A stretch of 64,000 nucleotides of DNA from Streptomyces sp. CT34. GTDB taxonomy: Bacteria > Actinomycetota > Actinomycetes > Streptomycetales > Streptomycetaceae. Positions 43,143 to 52,423 of the stretch are shown here, in pieces. The stretch's first letter is position 1. The number at the start of each line of letters is the position of its first letter. The notes under the pieces are model-generated. The model was given only the letters and a program-made list of their open reading frames with translations, did no database searches and was not told the DNA's origin. The position numbers were made by a program, and so were the translations under genes. The stretch lies in contig NZ_KN708638.1 of NCBI RefSeq assembly GCF_000805335.1, positions 6,919,616-6,983,615 on the forward strand. Direction: 5' to 3'.

Positions 43143-45260
43143 ATGAGCACGGCAGGACCAGGCCGCGACGTCCCCGAGGCACAGATCGCCGTCCACTGGC
43201 GCGAGGAGGAGTACTACCAGCCTCCGGCGAGTTTCATCGGCCAGGCTAACGCGGCCGACCCCGCGATCCTGAAACGGTTCGGCGAGGAACGCTTCCCCGA
43301 GTGCTTCCGGGAGTACGCGGACCTGCTGAGTTGGGACACCTACTGGCACACCACGCTGGACACCAGTCACCCGCCGTTTTGGAAGTGGTTCGCCGGCGGC
43401 CGGCTCAACGCCTGCTACAACTGCGTCGACCGGCATCTGGCGGCCAACCGGAACAAGGCGGCCTTCCTCTGGGTACCCGAGCCGGAAGAGGAAGAGACCC
43501 GCGCACTCACGTACCAGGAGCTCTACGCACAGGTCAACGAGTTCGCCGCGCTGCTGCGGGACTTCTGCGCACTCAAGGCCGGCGACCGGGTCACCTTCCA
43601 CCTGCCGATGGTCCCCGAACTCCCGGTGTGCATGCTGGCCTGTGCGCGCCTCGGCGTGATCCACTCCGAGGTGTTCGGCGGATTCAGCGGCACCGCCTGC
43701 GGCGACCGCATCGCCGACTCCGGCAGCCGGATCCTGATCACCATGGACGGCTACCACCGAGGTGGGAAACTGTCCGACCACAAGGCCAAGGCCGACGAGG
43801 CACTCCAGGCCGCCGAAAAGCTCGGCCAGCCGGTGGACAAAGTGCTGGTCTGGCGCCGCTACCCGGACCGCTATCTCTCCCACACCCCGATGGCCGAGGG
43901 CCGGGACTTCTTCGTCGACGAGCTGCTGCCCCGCTACCGCGGCCATCGCATCGCCCCGGTCTCCATGCCCGCCGAGGCACCTCTGTTCCTGATGTACAGC
44001 AGCGGAACCACCGGCCGCCCCAAGGGCGCCCAGCACAGCACCGGCGGCTACCTGTCCTACGTGGCAGGCACCGCGAAGTACTACCTGGACATCCACCCCG
44101 AGGACACCTACTGGTGCGCCGCCGACATCGGCTGGATCACCGGCCACTCCTACATCGTCTACGGACCACTGACCCTGGGGACCACCAGCGTGCTCTACGA
44201 GGGTGCGCCCACCCACCCCGACGCCGGGCGCTGCTGGCGGATCGCCGAACGCCTCGGCGTGAACATCTTCCACACGGCCCCCACCACCATCCGGATGCTC
44301 CGCAAACTCGGCCCGGACGAACCGCTCAAGTACGACCACCACTTCAAGCACATGACCACGGTCGGCGAGCCGATCGAGCCGGAGGTATGGCGCTGGTACC
44401 ACAAGGAGGTCGGCAAGGGCGAGGCGGTGATCGACGACACCTGGTGGATGACGGAGACCGGCGGATTCCTCGGCGCCACTCTCCCGGCGCTGCAGCCCAT
44501 GAAGCCGGGCAGCTGCGGCCCCGGCGTCCTCGGCATCTACCCGGTGATCTACGACGACGAGGGCAACGTCGTCGAACCGGGCAGCAGCCGGGCCGGCAAC
44601 GTCTGCATCCGCAACCCGTGGCCCGGGATCATGCAGACCATCTGGGGCCAGCCCGAGCGCTACGTCGAGCTGTACTACGCCCGCTACTGCCGCGACACGC
44701 ACAGCACCAACTGGCGGGACTGGCCCTTCCTGTGCGGCGACGGCGCCGTCCAAGGAGAAGACGGCTATCTGCGCATTCTCGGTCGCATCGATGACGTGAT
44801 CAACGTCGCCGGGCACCGGCTCGGCACCAAGGAGATCGAATCCGCATGCCTGACGGCCGAGGAAGTCGCCGAGGCGGCGGCCGTCCCCGTCATCGACGAA
44901 CTACGGGGGCGTGTCGTGGAGATGTACGTCGCACTCAAACCGGGCCTCGAACCCAGCAGCGAGCTGGAGGACAAGGTAGCCCGAGCCATCGAGCACGAAA
45001 TCGGCAAGATCGCCCGCCCGAAGAAGGTCTGGATCGTCCCCGACATGCCCAAGACCCGGTCCGGCAAGATCATGCGCCGGGTGATCGCGGGCATCTCCAA
45101 CTTCGCGGACGTCGGAGACATCAGCACCCTGGCCAACCCCGAGGTCGTCGACAGCATCCGCCACCAGGTCCAGAGCCGGAAGCTGGAAAGCGGTGAGGTA
45201 CCACGGGAACTCACCGAAGCGGAGCGGGAAGAGATCAAGACCTTCGGCGGGACCGCGTAG
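43143..45260 (+). CDS. acs: Acetyl-CoA synthetase
   Basis: 705 residues, somewhat longer than the usual 650. It makes acetyl-CoA from acetate, CoA and ATP through acetyl-AMP. The AMP-binding loop is YSSGTTGRPKGAQHS (about 284-298), with YWCAADIGWITGHSYIVYG (A4-like core) and TWWMTETGGF (about 435-445) as the acetate/AMP pocket. LGRIDDVINVAGHRLGTKEI is the hinge, and MPKTRSGKIMRR (about 636) supplies the lysine acetylated by Pat enzymes. The extra length is at the N-terminus and in WGQPERYVELYYARYCRDTH. AGGCTTGAG is before ATG 43143. Acetate- or hypoxia-related control by the ArsR operator is possible but not shown. Confidence 0.93.
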   Translation: MSTAGPGRDVPEAQIAVHWREEEYYQPPASFIGQANAADPAILKRFGEERFPECFREYADLLSWDTYWHTTLDTSHPPFWKWFAGGRLNACYNCVDRHLAANRNKAAFLWVPEPEEEETRALTYQELYAQVNEFAALLRDFCALKAGDRVTFHLPMVPELPVCMLACARLGVIHSEVFGGFSGTACGDRIADSGSRILITMDGYHRGGKLSDHKAKADEALQAAEKLGQPVDKVLVWRRYPDRYLSHTPMAEGRDFFVDELLPRYRGHRIAPVSMPAEAPLFLMYSSGTTGRPKGAQHSTGGYLSYVAGTAKYYLDIHPEDTYWCAADIGWITGHSYIVYGPLTLGTTSVLYEGAPTHPDAGRCWRIAERLGVNIFHTAPTTIRMLRKLGPDEPLKYDHHFKHMTTVGEPIEPEVWRWYHKEVGKGEAVIDDTWWMTETGGFLGATLPALQPMKPGSCGPGVLGIYPVIYDDEGNVVEPGSSRAGNVCIRNPWPGIMQTIWGQPERYVELYYARYCRDTHSTNWRDWPFLCGDGAVQGEDGYLRILGRIDDVINVAGHRLGTKEIESACLTAEEVAEAAAVPVIDELRGRVVEMYVALKPGLEPSSELEDKVARAIEHEIGKIARPKKVWIVPDMPKTRSGKIMRRVIAGISNFADVGDISTLANPEVVDSIRHQVQSRKLESGEVPRELTEAEREEIKTFGGTA

Positions 45261-45360
45261 CGCTTGACCCGGACCGTGTGGCCCGCATCGATGGATTGCG
45301 CCCTGCGGGCCGAGTCGGCGGCATAGCTCCTGGCTGAAATACCTGAAATACACTGCTTCG

Positions 45361-45720
45361 GTGACCGAGAATCTGCCGCCGTGCCCCGAGTGCTCCAGCG
45401 CGTACACCTACGAGATGGGCGCGCTCCTGATCTGCCCGGAGTGCGGGCACGAGTGGTCACGCGAGTCCACTGAACCCGCGGGTGATACCGGAGACAGGGT
45501 GATCAGGGATGCGGTCGGAAACGTGCTCGCCGACGGTGACTCGGTAACCGTGATCAAGAGCTTGAAGGTCAAAGGTAGCCCCACCGGGATCAAGGCAGGT
45601 ACCAAGGTGCGCAATATCCGTCTCGTGGACGGAGCGGGCGGCCACGACATCGACTGCAAGATCGACGGGTTCGGCCCCATGCAACTCAAGTCCAGTGTGG
45701 TCAAAAAGGCTGAGAGGTAG
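45361..45720 (+). CDS. yjdM: YjdM/PhnA-like zinc-ribbon protein
   Basis: 119 residues. The zinc ribbon is PPCPECSSAYTYEMGALLIC then CPECGHEW, followed by the conserved VIRDAVGNVLADGDSVTVIK, LKVKGSPTGIKAGTKVRNIR and DCKIDGFGPMQLKSSVVKK. Length and ending match the YjdM (formerly PhnA) family. Despite the old name it is not known to act on phosphonates. GTG 45361. Monocistronic. Confidence 0.93.
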   Translation: MTENLPPCPECSSAYTYEMGALLICPECGHEWSRESTEPAGDTGDRVIRDAVGNVLADGDSVTVIKSLKVKGSPTGIKAGTKVRNIRLVDGAGGHDIDCKIDGFGPMQLKSSVVKKAER

Positions 45721-45756
45721 CGCAGATTAGGAGTTAGGAGGTTGTCACGGTCTGCG

Positions 45757-46372
45757 TCAAGGGCGTGTATCCCAGCGGTGGGTGATCCAGGCTCGGCGGA
45801 TCAACCCCCTGCCCTCCTCTGCATACGGGTGGACGTACCCGTGCGCGTTGAAGGAGGAGAACCACTCCTTGACGCCCATGGGGCGATACCGAGGTGGGCG
45901 TAGTCGGGATCCTCGTCGATACCGTCGAGGGCCGGCTGGTACAGCCATTCGTGGTCGGCATCCTCATAAACCTCGCGGGCGAAAGCCTCCCAAGCGGCTT
46001 TGACCCCATCGTCCAGGAGTCCGTACGTATCGAGTGCCACTTCGGCCTCGGCCAGGAGGAGCCTGAGGGGAGTTCCTCGGCGACGCAACTCAGCTGCTCG
46101 AAGCCCGGCCGGGTGAGGCGTGCAGTGAGGTCGACGGCCTGGACGAGGAGGCGACGCGCGAAGTTGGCCGTGTGGTGGGCGAATTGCCCGGGCAGCTGGT
46201 CAAGCAGCCAGAGCGGCTCGTCGCACACCGCGACGTTGTCGTGCTCCTCGCCGAGCGTTTCCGCGTCGTCGAGGAGCTGGTCGACCAGGGTGTCGCTGGT
46301 GTACACGAGCGCGCCGGCGGCGAGCTCCGCGCCCGCGCGATCAACGTAGGGCTCCTCTTCGTCATCAACGCA
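45757..46372 (-). pseudogene. Degenerate gene, several frameshifts
   Basis: Readable segments on the minus strand switch frames at least three times: ALVYTSDTLVDQLLDDAETL and EPLWLLDQLPGQFAHHTANF, then VYEDADHEWLYQPALDGIDE, then MGVKEWFSSFNAHGYVHPYA, EEGRGLIRRAWITHRWDTRP to a stop at 45757. Joined, they would make one protein of about 200 residues. It follows the gene remnant at 46373-46700, with the start ATG overlapping its stop (TAATG). Not recognised as a known family. Confidence 0.6.
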
Positions 46373-46700
46373 TTAGCCGAAGGATTCGAGCTCGAATGCT
46401 TCGAGCCGAGGCGCCAGTGCCCGTATCTTGACCCGCGTCTTCTCCACCTCGGCCTCGCTGAGGCCGACAGGCACAGTCGCCGATACCGCCTCGGCGTGCC
46501 GGGCCGCGCGTTCCGCAGGATCACGGGTGGGGCATTCGGGCCCTCAGCAGCGTCGAGATTCTGCTGCGCCACCTCGGGATGGAGTTCGACCTCGTACTTC
46601 TCCACCCGCCACTCGGCGAGGAGCTGAGAGCGCTCCAGCAGTTCACCGATGACCTCGCAGACGGCGTCCTCTGCCGGACCGGGATCCGCCACTCCACCAC
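46373..46700 (-). pseudogene. Degenerate gene upstream, one frameshift
   Basis: EVIGELLERSQLLAEWRVEKY and EVELHPEVAQQNLDAAEGP in one frame, then PTRDPAERAARHAEAVSATV and KIRALAPRLEAFELESFG and stop in another. One shift near 46540 separates them. Probably the first gene of a two-gene operon with 45757-46372. No family is recognised. Confidence 0.55.
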
Positions 46701-46954
46701 TTGTGCGGAGGCTGCAAGGCCGCATTCACGACAGCAATCCGCAGCCGATCACCGGCCCGAACGCCTTGGTCGCCCTCCCCACGGCCCACGCCGAGCAGCA
46801 CTACGACCCCCTGCAAGCCGCCGTGCCACTCCCGTGCCAGATGGAGCGGTAAACAACGGCCGACAAGGGTCACAGACGCAACCGAGCGCACCTCGCCCAG
46901 TAGCAACGTCCTCGCAGGTCAGACAGCCACCGGGCACCGGGCACCCGCCCCTGA

Positions 46955-46998
46955 TTCCCAAGCTCAGAGCGCGGGTTCGATTCCCGTCACCCGCTCCA
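46955..46998 (+). repeat. 3' half of tRNA-Gly(CCC), probable attachment-site remnant
   Basis: TTCCCAAGCTCAGAGCGC then GGGTTCGATTCCCGTC and ACCCGCTCCA are the anticodon loop (CCC), 3' anticodon stem, variable loop, T arm and acceptor end of a tRNA-Gly(CCC), with CCA. The 5' half is absent. Integrative elements of actinomycetes often insert in a tRNA 3' end and carry exactly this segment as the core of attL/attR. Confidence 0.8.
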
Positions 46999-47053
46999 TA
47001 GCGAAGGCCCAGGTCGGAGTGCCGGGCCTTGTTGATCATCTAGATGTTGCAGG

Positions 47054-47400
47054 TCATGACGTTGTTGACGCGGCGTCGGTCAGCGGCTTCTGGGGGTAGG
47101 CGCGGAGCACGAGCGATGTGGTGACAGGGCCGTAGCGGGCAAGTGCGTCGACAACTTCTTCGAGTCGCCCTGCCTGCGGGCAGTAGATGTCGAAGATGAG
47201 GCAGTCTTCCCCGGTGACTCTGAGGGTGGAGGTGATCTCGGGGATACGGGAGGAGAAATCCAGTGCGCGTGAGAGCTGGGCGTGCGTGGTCCGCAGGCGG
47301 ATGACCGCGTGAATGTTCAGACCGAGGGCTGCCGGGTCGACCTCGGCTCGGTAGCCGGTGATGACGCCGGTTTTCTCCAGCCGTTGGATGCGCGCGCTGG
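47054..47400 (-). pseudogene. Lrp/AsnC-family regulator, N-terminus removed by an IS
   Basis: The frame reads ARIQRLEKTGVITGYRAEVD, PAALGLNIHAVIRLRTTHAQ and PEITSTLRVTGEDCLIFDIY then ends LVLRAYPQKPLTDAASTTS. This is the end of the HTH and all of the RAM ligand domain. The N-terminal part of the HTH (before about residue 45) is missing because the IS5-type element starts here. The remaining part of the gene was not found beyond the IS. Confidence 0.82.
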
Positions 47401-48497
47401 CGCGCGTATTGGGTCGTGATCAATCTGCGTGAATCGCCCTCGCGGCGGGGCCTGGACCAGTAGATCTTCTTGCGTGACGCGAGTGCAATTGACGGACGAG
47501 GAATGGGAGTTCATCGAGCCGTACCTGCCGATCGGCGAGTACGGCCCCTACCCCGAGCGGCTGCGGCAGCAGTTCGAAGGTGTGATCTGGCGGTTCAAGA
47601 CCGGCGGGCAGTGGCGGGAGATGCCGAAGGAGTTCGGTGCCTGGTCCACTGTGCACAACCGCTTCCGGCAGTGGCGTGACGCGAGCGTCTTCGAGGCCCT
47701 GCTGGAGGGCCTGATCGCGGAAGCAGCGAAGCGGGGCGAGGTGGGCCTGTCTCTGGTCAGCATCGACTCCCCCACCGCGCGCGCTCACCACGACGCCGCC
47801 GGGATGCACCTGGACCAGGACGTCCTCACCGCCCTGGAGAAGGCCGCCGCCGAGGAGGAGAAGGCCAGGTCAAAAGGGGCGGCTCCGAAGAACAAAACGG
47901 GCAGGAAGCCGAAGCAGATCCCGAACGGGAGGAGCGACGACGCACCCGGCGCCGGCGCAGACTCCGGCTGAAGGCCGCCCTCCTCGGGCGCTCCAGGGGC
48001 GGGCAGACCAGCAAGGTCCACCTCGCCGCCGACCGCAAGTGCCGCCCGCTGGCGTTCGTCCTGACCGCGGGACAGGCCGCGGACAGCCCGCAGTTCATCC
48101 CGGTGCTGGGCAAGGTACGGGTCCGCGGGCCCGCTGGCCGGCCCCGCACCCGCCCGGACGCGGTCGCCGGGGACAAGGCCTACTCGTCCCGCGGCAACCG
48201 GTCCCACCTGCGCAAACGCCACATCAAGGCGGTCATCCCCGAGAAGAAGGACCAAGCCGCCAACCGGAAGAAGAAAGGCTCCAGGGGTGGCCGGCCCGTC
48301 AGTCACGACGCCGACCCCTACAAGGAGAGGAACACCGTCGAGCGCCTGATCAACAAGCTCAAGGCCTGGCGAGGCATCGCCACTCGGTACGACAAGACCC
48401 CGGACAGCTACCTCGCCGGCCTCCACCTGCGCGCCTCGATGATCTGGCTCAAGGACCTCACGAGAACCGTTCTTTGACCGCAACTCAACACGCGCGC
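47400..48497 (+). mobile_element. IS5-type insertion sequence in the Lrp gene
   Basis: The left end GCGCGCGTATTGGGTCG and the inverted right end GCGCGCGTGTTGAGTTG pair at about 19 of 24 positions, the first eight exact. Inside is a two-frame transposase. The exact ends and the target duplication were not fixed because the ends are themselves GC repeats. Confidence 0.75.
47474..48477 (+). CDS. IS5-family transposase, two frames (-1 frameshift)
   Basis: OrfA runs from GTG 47474 to the stop at 47971: LTDEEWEFIEPYLPIGEYG, VIWRFKTGGQWREMPKEFG and the first catalytic Asp in LVSIDSPTARAHHDAAGM. The -1 frame is open before 47971 and continues through LKAALLGRSRGGQTSKVHLA, VAGDKAYSSRGNRSHLRKRH and KERNTVERLINKLKAWRGIA, ATRYDKTPDSYLAGLHLRAS to 48477, completing the DDE domain. 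Frameshifting between overlapping orfA and orfB is usual in this family. The shift site was not clearly identified. Confidence 0.82.
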
Positions 48498-48592
48498 TAG
48501 TCGGCCATGTGCGGCGAGGCGGTGGCTCGGTCCGTACTCAAGAGCTGCAAGGGCTCCTTGCAAATATCCTTTGCAACTCGTAGTCTTCTGGC

Positions 48593-49156
48593 ATGGCCGA
48601 ACAACCGCCTACCCAAGAGATCACCGATGTCGAGGCGCTGCGCGCCTTCGCGCACCCGATGCGGCAGAAGATCGAGCAATGCCTGCGCCGGGGACCGGCC
48701 AACTCGGCCGCGCTCGCCCGCGAGTTGGGCGAGAGCACGGGGCTGGTCAGCTACCACCTGCGCCAGCTGGCCAAGCACGGCTTCGTCGAGGAGGTCCCGG
48801 AGCTGGCGAAGGGGCGGGAGCGGTGGTGGCGGACCGTGCCGGGGGACCGGCGGTTCCCGCCGTACAGCCGGCAGACGCCGCAGATGCGCGAGGCGCTGAC
48901 CGAGATGCATCGGCTCAGCCTCGCCGAACTGATCGACTCCGCCCGGCGGTTCGAGGAGGCGCGCGACACGCTGGGGCCCTGGGCCGACGCGGCGCTCTTC
49001 TCACGCGCCACACTCCGGGTCGACCCCGACCAACTCCGCGCGTTCTTCGAGGAGTACATCGCGCTCCTCTACCGGTACTCGGCCCCGGAACAAGGGAATG
49101 CGCCCGAGGCGCGGACCGTGCTCGTCCGGCTGCTCGGAATTCCCGAGACCGACTGA
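48593..49156 (+). CDS. Winged-helix (ArsR/HTH_20-like) transcriptional regulator
   Basis: 187 residues. VEALRAFAHPMRQKIEQCLR, GPANSAALARELGESTGLVS and YHLRQLAKHGFVEEVPE form the HTH and wing, then a C-terminal helical region (REALTEMHRLSLAELIDSAR) of unknown role. Two direct repeats (CCTTGCAAAT and CCTTTGCAA) lie 40-20 bases upstream of ATG 48593 and could be the operator. It lies before an alpha/beta hydrolase gene on the same strand. Confidence 0.85.
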   Translation: MAEQPPTQEITDVEALRAFAHPMRQKIEQCLRRGPANSAALARELGESTGLVSYHLRQLAKHGFVEEVPELAKGRERWWRTVPGDRRFPPYSRQTPQMREALTEMHRLSLAELIDSARRFEEARDTLGPWADAALFSRATLRVDPDQLRAFFEEYIALLYRYSAPEQGNAPEARTVLVRLLGIPETD

Positions 49157-49195
49157 CCGCGCGGCCCAACCGACAAAGAAGGGGGGACACACGCC

Positions 49196-50620
49196 GTGCT
49201 GTTCTCAACTGCGTCCGCATCACCGATACGCATCGTACTGGCTGCTTTGTCCGGGGTATTGGTCGGCGCCCTCCTCCTGCTGGCCGCGCCAATGGCGTAC
49301 GCCAGCGGGGACGGGCTGGTCCGCCAGGAGGTCACCTTCCGGGGCGGCGGTGGACTCGTCCTGCACGGCACCGTCCTCAGCGAAAACGGAGCACACGGCC
49401 CGGAACCTGGCATCGTACTCGTTGGCGGCGCGGGCCCCGGGCCCCGGGAGGAGTACCGGCAGGAGGCCGAGGCGTTCGCCCGAGCCGGGATCACCACGCT
49501 CGTCTACGACAAGCGGACCGTCGGCTACTCCCGGCTCCACAAGGACTTCGGCCTGCTGGCCGACGACGCCCTCGCCGGAGTGCGGTTGTTGCAGTCCAGG
49601 AGCGGGGTGAACCCACGCCAGGTCGGGCTGTGGGGGTTCAGCGAGGGCGGCTGGGTGGCGCCGCTGGTCGCATCGCGCTCGACCGACGTCGCGTTCGTCG
49701 TCACCATCGGCGGGCCCGGCTACGACCCGCTGCGTACCCAGGCCTGGAACCTCACCACGCATCTGCACCACCAAGGGGTGGACGGACCGTTCCGTCGCAC
49801 CGTGGCCGGCCCCAGCGCCCAATTCATGGCCTCGACCGGCCTGTTCCCCTCGGCCGGCTACGACCCCGTGCCGATGCTGGAGCGACTCCACCGAACGCCG
49901 GTACTGGCGCTGTGGGGCGATCACGACACCCAGGTGCCGCCCCGGGAGAGCGCACAGATCTTCCGCGAGGCCCTGGCCCGTGCGGGCAACCAGCACGCCG
50001 TCATGGGCTTCGTCGCCGGCGGTGCGCACAACGGGCACCGCACGTCGGACGGGTTCGACCGGAACGGCGGCCCACTCTTCCACGGCAAGAAGCTAGGGGA
50101 ACTGGCCCCACACTATGCGCAGACCATGACCTCATGGGTGCAGGCCGTCGCCACCGGCCACCCACCGGCTTCGAGCGCCGCCCCCGCACCCGGGCAAGCA
50201 CTCGCCACCACCCCCGTACCGGGCCACACCTGGTACGCCTGGCTCGCCCCGGCGCTGCTCCTCCTCGGCTTCGCCGCCTATCCGATGAGTGCCCTCCTGC
50301 GCCGGGGCCCGGTCCTGCGCCCGGTGCGGTGGTTGGCCGGACTCGGCCTGCTGGCGGTCGTGGCGACGGTGGCCTGTCCGATCGCCGTCTACGTGACGGG
50401 GAACGGTGCGGCGACGCCCGTTGCGTGGGGCCGTCCGGCTTCGTGGCTGGTGGTGCAGGGGCTCGCCGTCGCGGTGGTGGTGTCCGCCTGTGTCTCGGCA
50501 GCCGCACTCTGGCGCCGACGGCCGACGCCGAGCTGGGCGGTCTGGCTGCGCCTGGCCCCGGTCGGGCTGGCCGCGGTCGGGTTCGTACCGTGGGCGGTGT
50601 GGTGGGGTGTTGCTGCGTGA
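49196..50620 (+). CDS. Membrane-associated alpha/beta hydrolase
   Basis: 474 residues. An N-terminal membrane or signal helix (VLAALSGVLVGALLLLAAPM) is followed by a serine hydrolase fold: LVYDKRTVGYS, then the nucleophile elbow LWGFSEGGW (GxSxG, about 146), the Asp loop LWGDHDTQV and the catalytic His region GGAHNGHRT. The last 150 residues hold about four more membrane helices (LAPALLLLGFAAYPMSALL and on). A catalytic domain followed by a membrane bundle fits an enzyme facing the outside. GTG 49196, just after the HTH gene. Substrate unknown. Confidence 0.85.
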   Translation: MLFSTASASPIRIVLAALSGVLVGALLLLAAPMAYASGDGLVRQEVTFRGGGGLVLHGTVLSENGAHGPEPGIVLVGGAGPGPREEYRQEAEAFARAGITTLVYDKRTVGYSRLHKDFGLLADDALAGVRLLQSRSGVNPRQVGLWGFSEGGWVAPLVASRSTDVAFVVTIGGPGYDPLRTQAWNLTTHLHHQGVDGPFRRTVAGPSAQFMASTGLFPSAGYDPVPMLERLHRTPVLALWGDHDTQVPPRESAQIFREALARAGNQHAVMGFVAGGAHNGHRTSDGFDRNGGPLFHGKKLGELAPHYAQTMTSWVQAVATGHPPASSAAPAPGQALATTPVPGHTWYAWLAPALLLLGFAAYPMSALLRRGPVLRPVRWLAGLGLLAVVATVACPIAVYVTGNGAATPVAWGRPASWLVVQGLAVAVVVSACVSAAALWRRRPTPSWAVWLRLAPVGLAAVGFVPWAVWWGVAA

Positions 50621-50679
50621 CTGCCATCGTCCCCTCTACGACTCCAGCGGCCTCCTGAACGCCCATTGATCACGACTGA

Positions 50680-51993
50680 AGACAGGCCCTAGAGCGGATC
50701 AAGGCCGCCGGACTGGTCACGGAGCGAGGCCGGCAGCGGACCGACTCCACGCACATCCTGAGCGCCGTCCGGGACCTGACGCGCCTTGAAATGGTCACCG
50801 ACGCCATGCGTGCTGCCCTGGAGGAAATCGCACGTCAGGCACCACAGGAACTGGTCGGGCTGGTCACGGAAGAATGGGGCACCCGCTACGGACGGGCCGC
50901 CCGGCTCGGCAAGAACCCGACCCGGCCGAAGACCCGCATCAAGAACACCGGCGACGACGTCCACCTCTTGCTGCGCTACGTCTGCACCTACCTTCGCACG
51001 CTGTGGCAAGGGCCGCAGGTCCAGGCACTACGGCAGATCTTTCTGCAGAACTACTGGATCGACGAGCGAGCGCTCGTGCGATGGCGCGAGCCCGGCGACG
51101 ACGAGGCCGGACTGCCGCCCTCAGCCGTCGCGATCGTCTCGCCCTACGACCTGACCGCCCGTCATTCCCGCCGGAACGACATGCGCTGGAAGGGGTTCCT
51201 GGCGCACGTCACCGAGACGTGCGACGACGACACGGTGAACATCATCACGGACGTGACCACCACCCCCTCCACGCTCTACGACATCAGGGCCCTGCCCACC
51301 ATCCACAACCGGCTTGCCCAGCGTGACCTTCTGCCCGGCGAGCACCTGGTCGACGGCGGCTACACCTCGGTCGTGGAGCAGGACCACGTGGACCGCAAGC
51401 ATGGGGTCACTCTCGTGGGACCGGTCCGGCAGAAGCGCACCCGCCAGTCACGCAAGGGCAACGTATTCGACCGCGACGCCTTCACCATCGATTGGGAGCG
51501 GCAGCACGTCGTATGCCCGCAGGGCAAGCTGAACCGGCAGTGGGCGACGCCGCCGGCGATCACTCCCTATGTCCAGGTCAGGTTCTCCAAGGAGGACTGC
51601 GGCCAGTGCCCGGTCAAGTCCAGCTGCACCCGAAGTGACCGACGGACGTTGACCTTCCTGCCGCAGCAGCTCTACGAACGGCAAGCTGCTGCCCGGGCCG
51701 CGCAGCAGACCAGCCCCTGGAAGGCAAACTACGCGATGCGCGCTGGCATCGAGAGCACGGTCAACGCATTCGTCAACGGCCACGACATGCGGCAAGCCCG
51801 CTACAGAAGCCAGTACAAAACACATGTCCAGCACGTCCTCACCGCCATCGCCGTCAACATCGAGCGCGTCAACGCAGAACTCACGACACCCACGTCACAG
51901 CGCCAGCCCCGAACGCCCACCGCGCTCCAGAGCTTCCTGGACTGGCAGCGCATCCCACGGCCAACCGCATGGCGCACTGCGGGGAAATCCTGA
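50680..51993 (+). pseudogene. IS1182-family transposase, 5'-truncated
   Basis: The frame continues upstream of ATG 50791 as ALERIKAAGLVTERGRQRTDS, but stops at 50677, so the N-terminal domain of about 90-100 residues is missing. What remains carries AIVSPYDLTARHSRRNDMRW, then LVDGGYTSVVEQDHVDRKHG (DGGY motif), CPQGKLNRQW and the C-terminal cysteine cluster, ending MRAGIESTVNAFVNGHDMRQ (E of the DDE). The body matches IS1182 layout. Probably inactive. Confidence 0.85.
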
Positions 51994-52423
51994 TCTCCAA
52001 AATCCCCGACAGCGTCACGCACTAACGATCACGCCAGTTGAGACGATCTCTAAGATCGACGGCCTCTGTGTCGGGTGCAAGCGCCTCGCCGCTTGGTGCA
52101 CAAGGCCGGGCTGGGAGGCGTGCATCGCCGCATCGGCCGCGTGCCGTTGACCCGCCGATCGGTACGGCGATCGCCGCCGTCCGAAAACGTCCATCTCAAC
52201 GCCTTGTGGCAGGGCGGCGAAGCGAAGCAGTTGCGCATCCCACGCTCTCGTTCGCGGCCGACAACGGCGCCGCTATCAGCCGACGGGCGTTCGTCGCCTG
52301 GCATGCCGATGGGACTATCCATGGCATTTCATTGCCCTCTCATATCCCTCTCCTGGCTTATGTCTGATGCCCTGTAGTCGGCACGTTCTACCGAGGGGAT
52401 GCGCATGGCTGGGGGGATTCCGT
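51994..52423 (+). other. Intergenic region between IS1182 remnant and the toxin operon
   Basis: No gene or clear signal. It must hold the promoter of the WXG-like gene, whose ribosome-binding site GGGGGG is at 52411-52416. Confidence 0.35.

Noticed and set aside
43301..44794. A 497-codon plus-strand frame inside acs
   Set aside because: It is a shifted frame of acs with Arg/Pro-rich composition and no motifs.
46955..46998. A working tRNA
   Set aside because: The 5' half of the cloverleaf is absent, so it is not reported as a tRNA gene.
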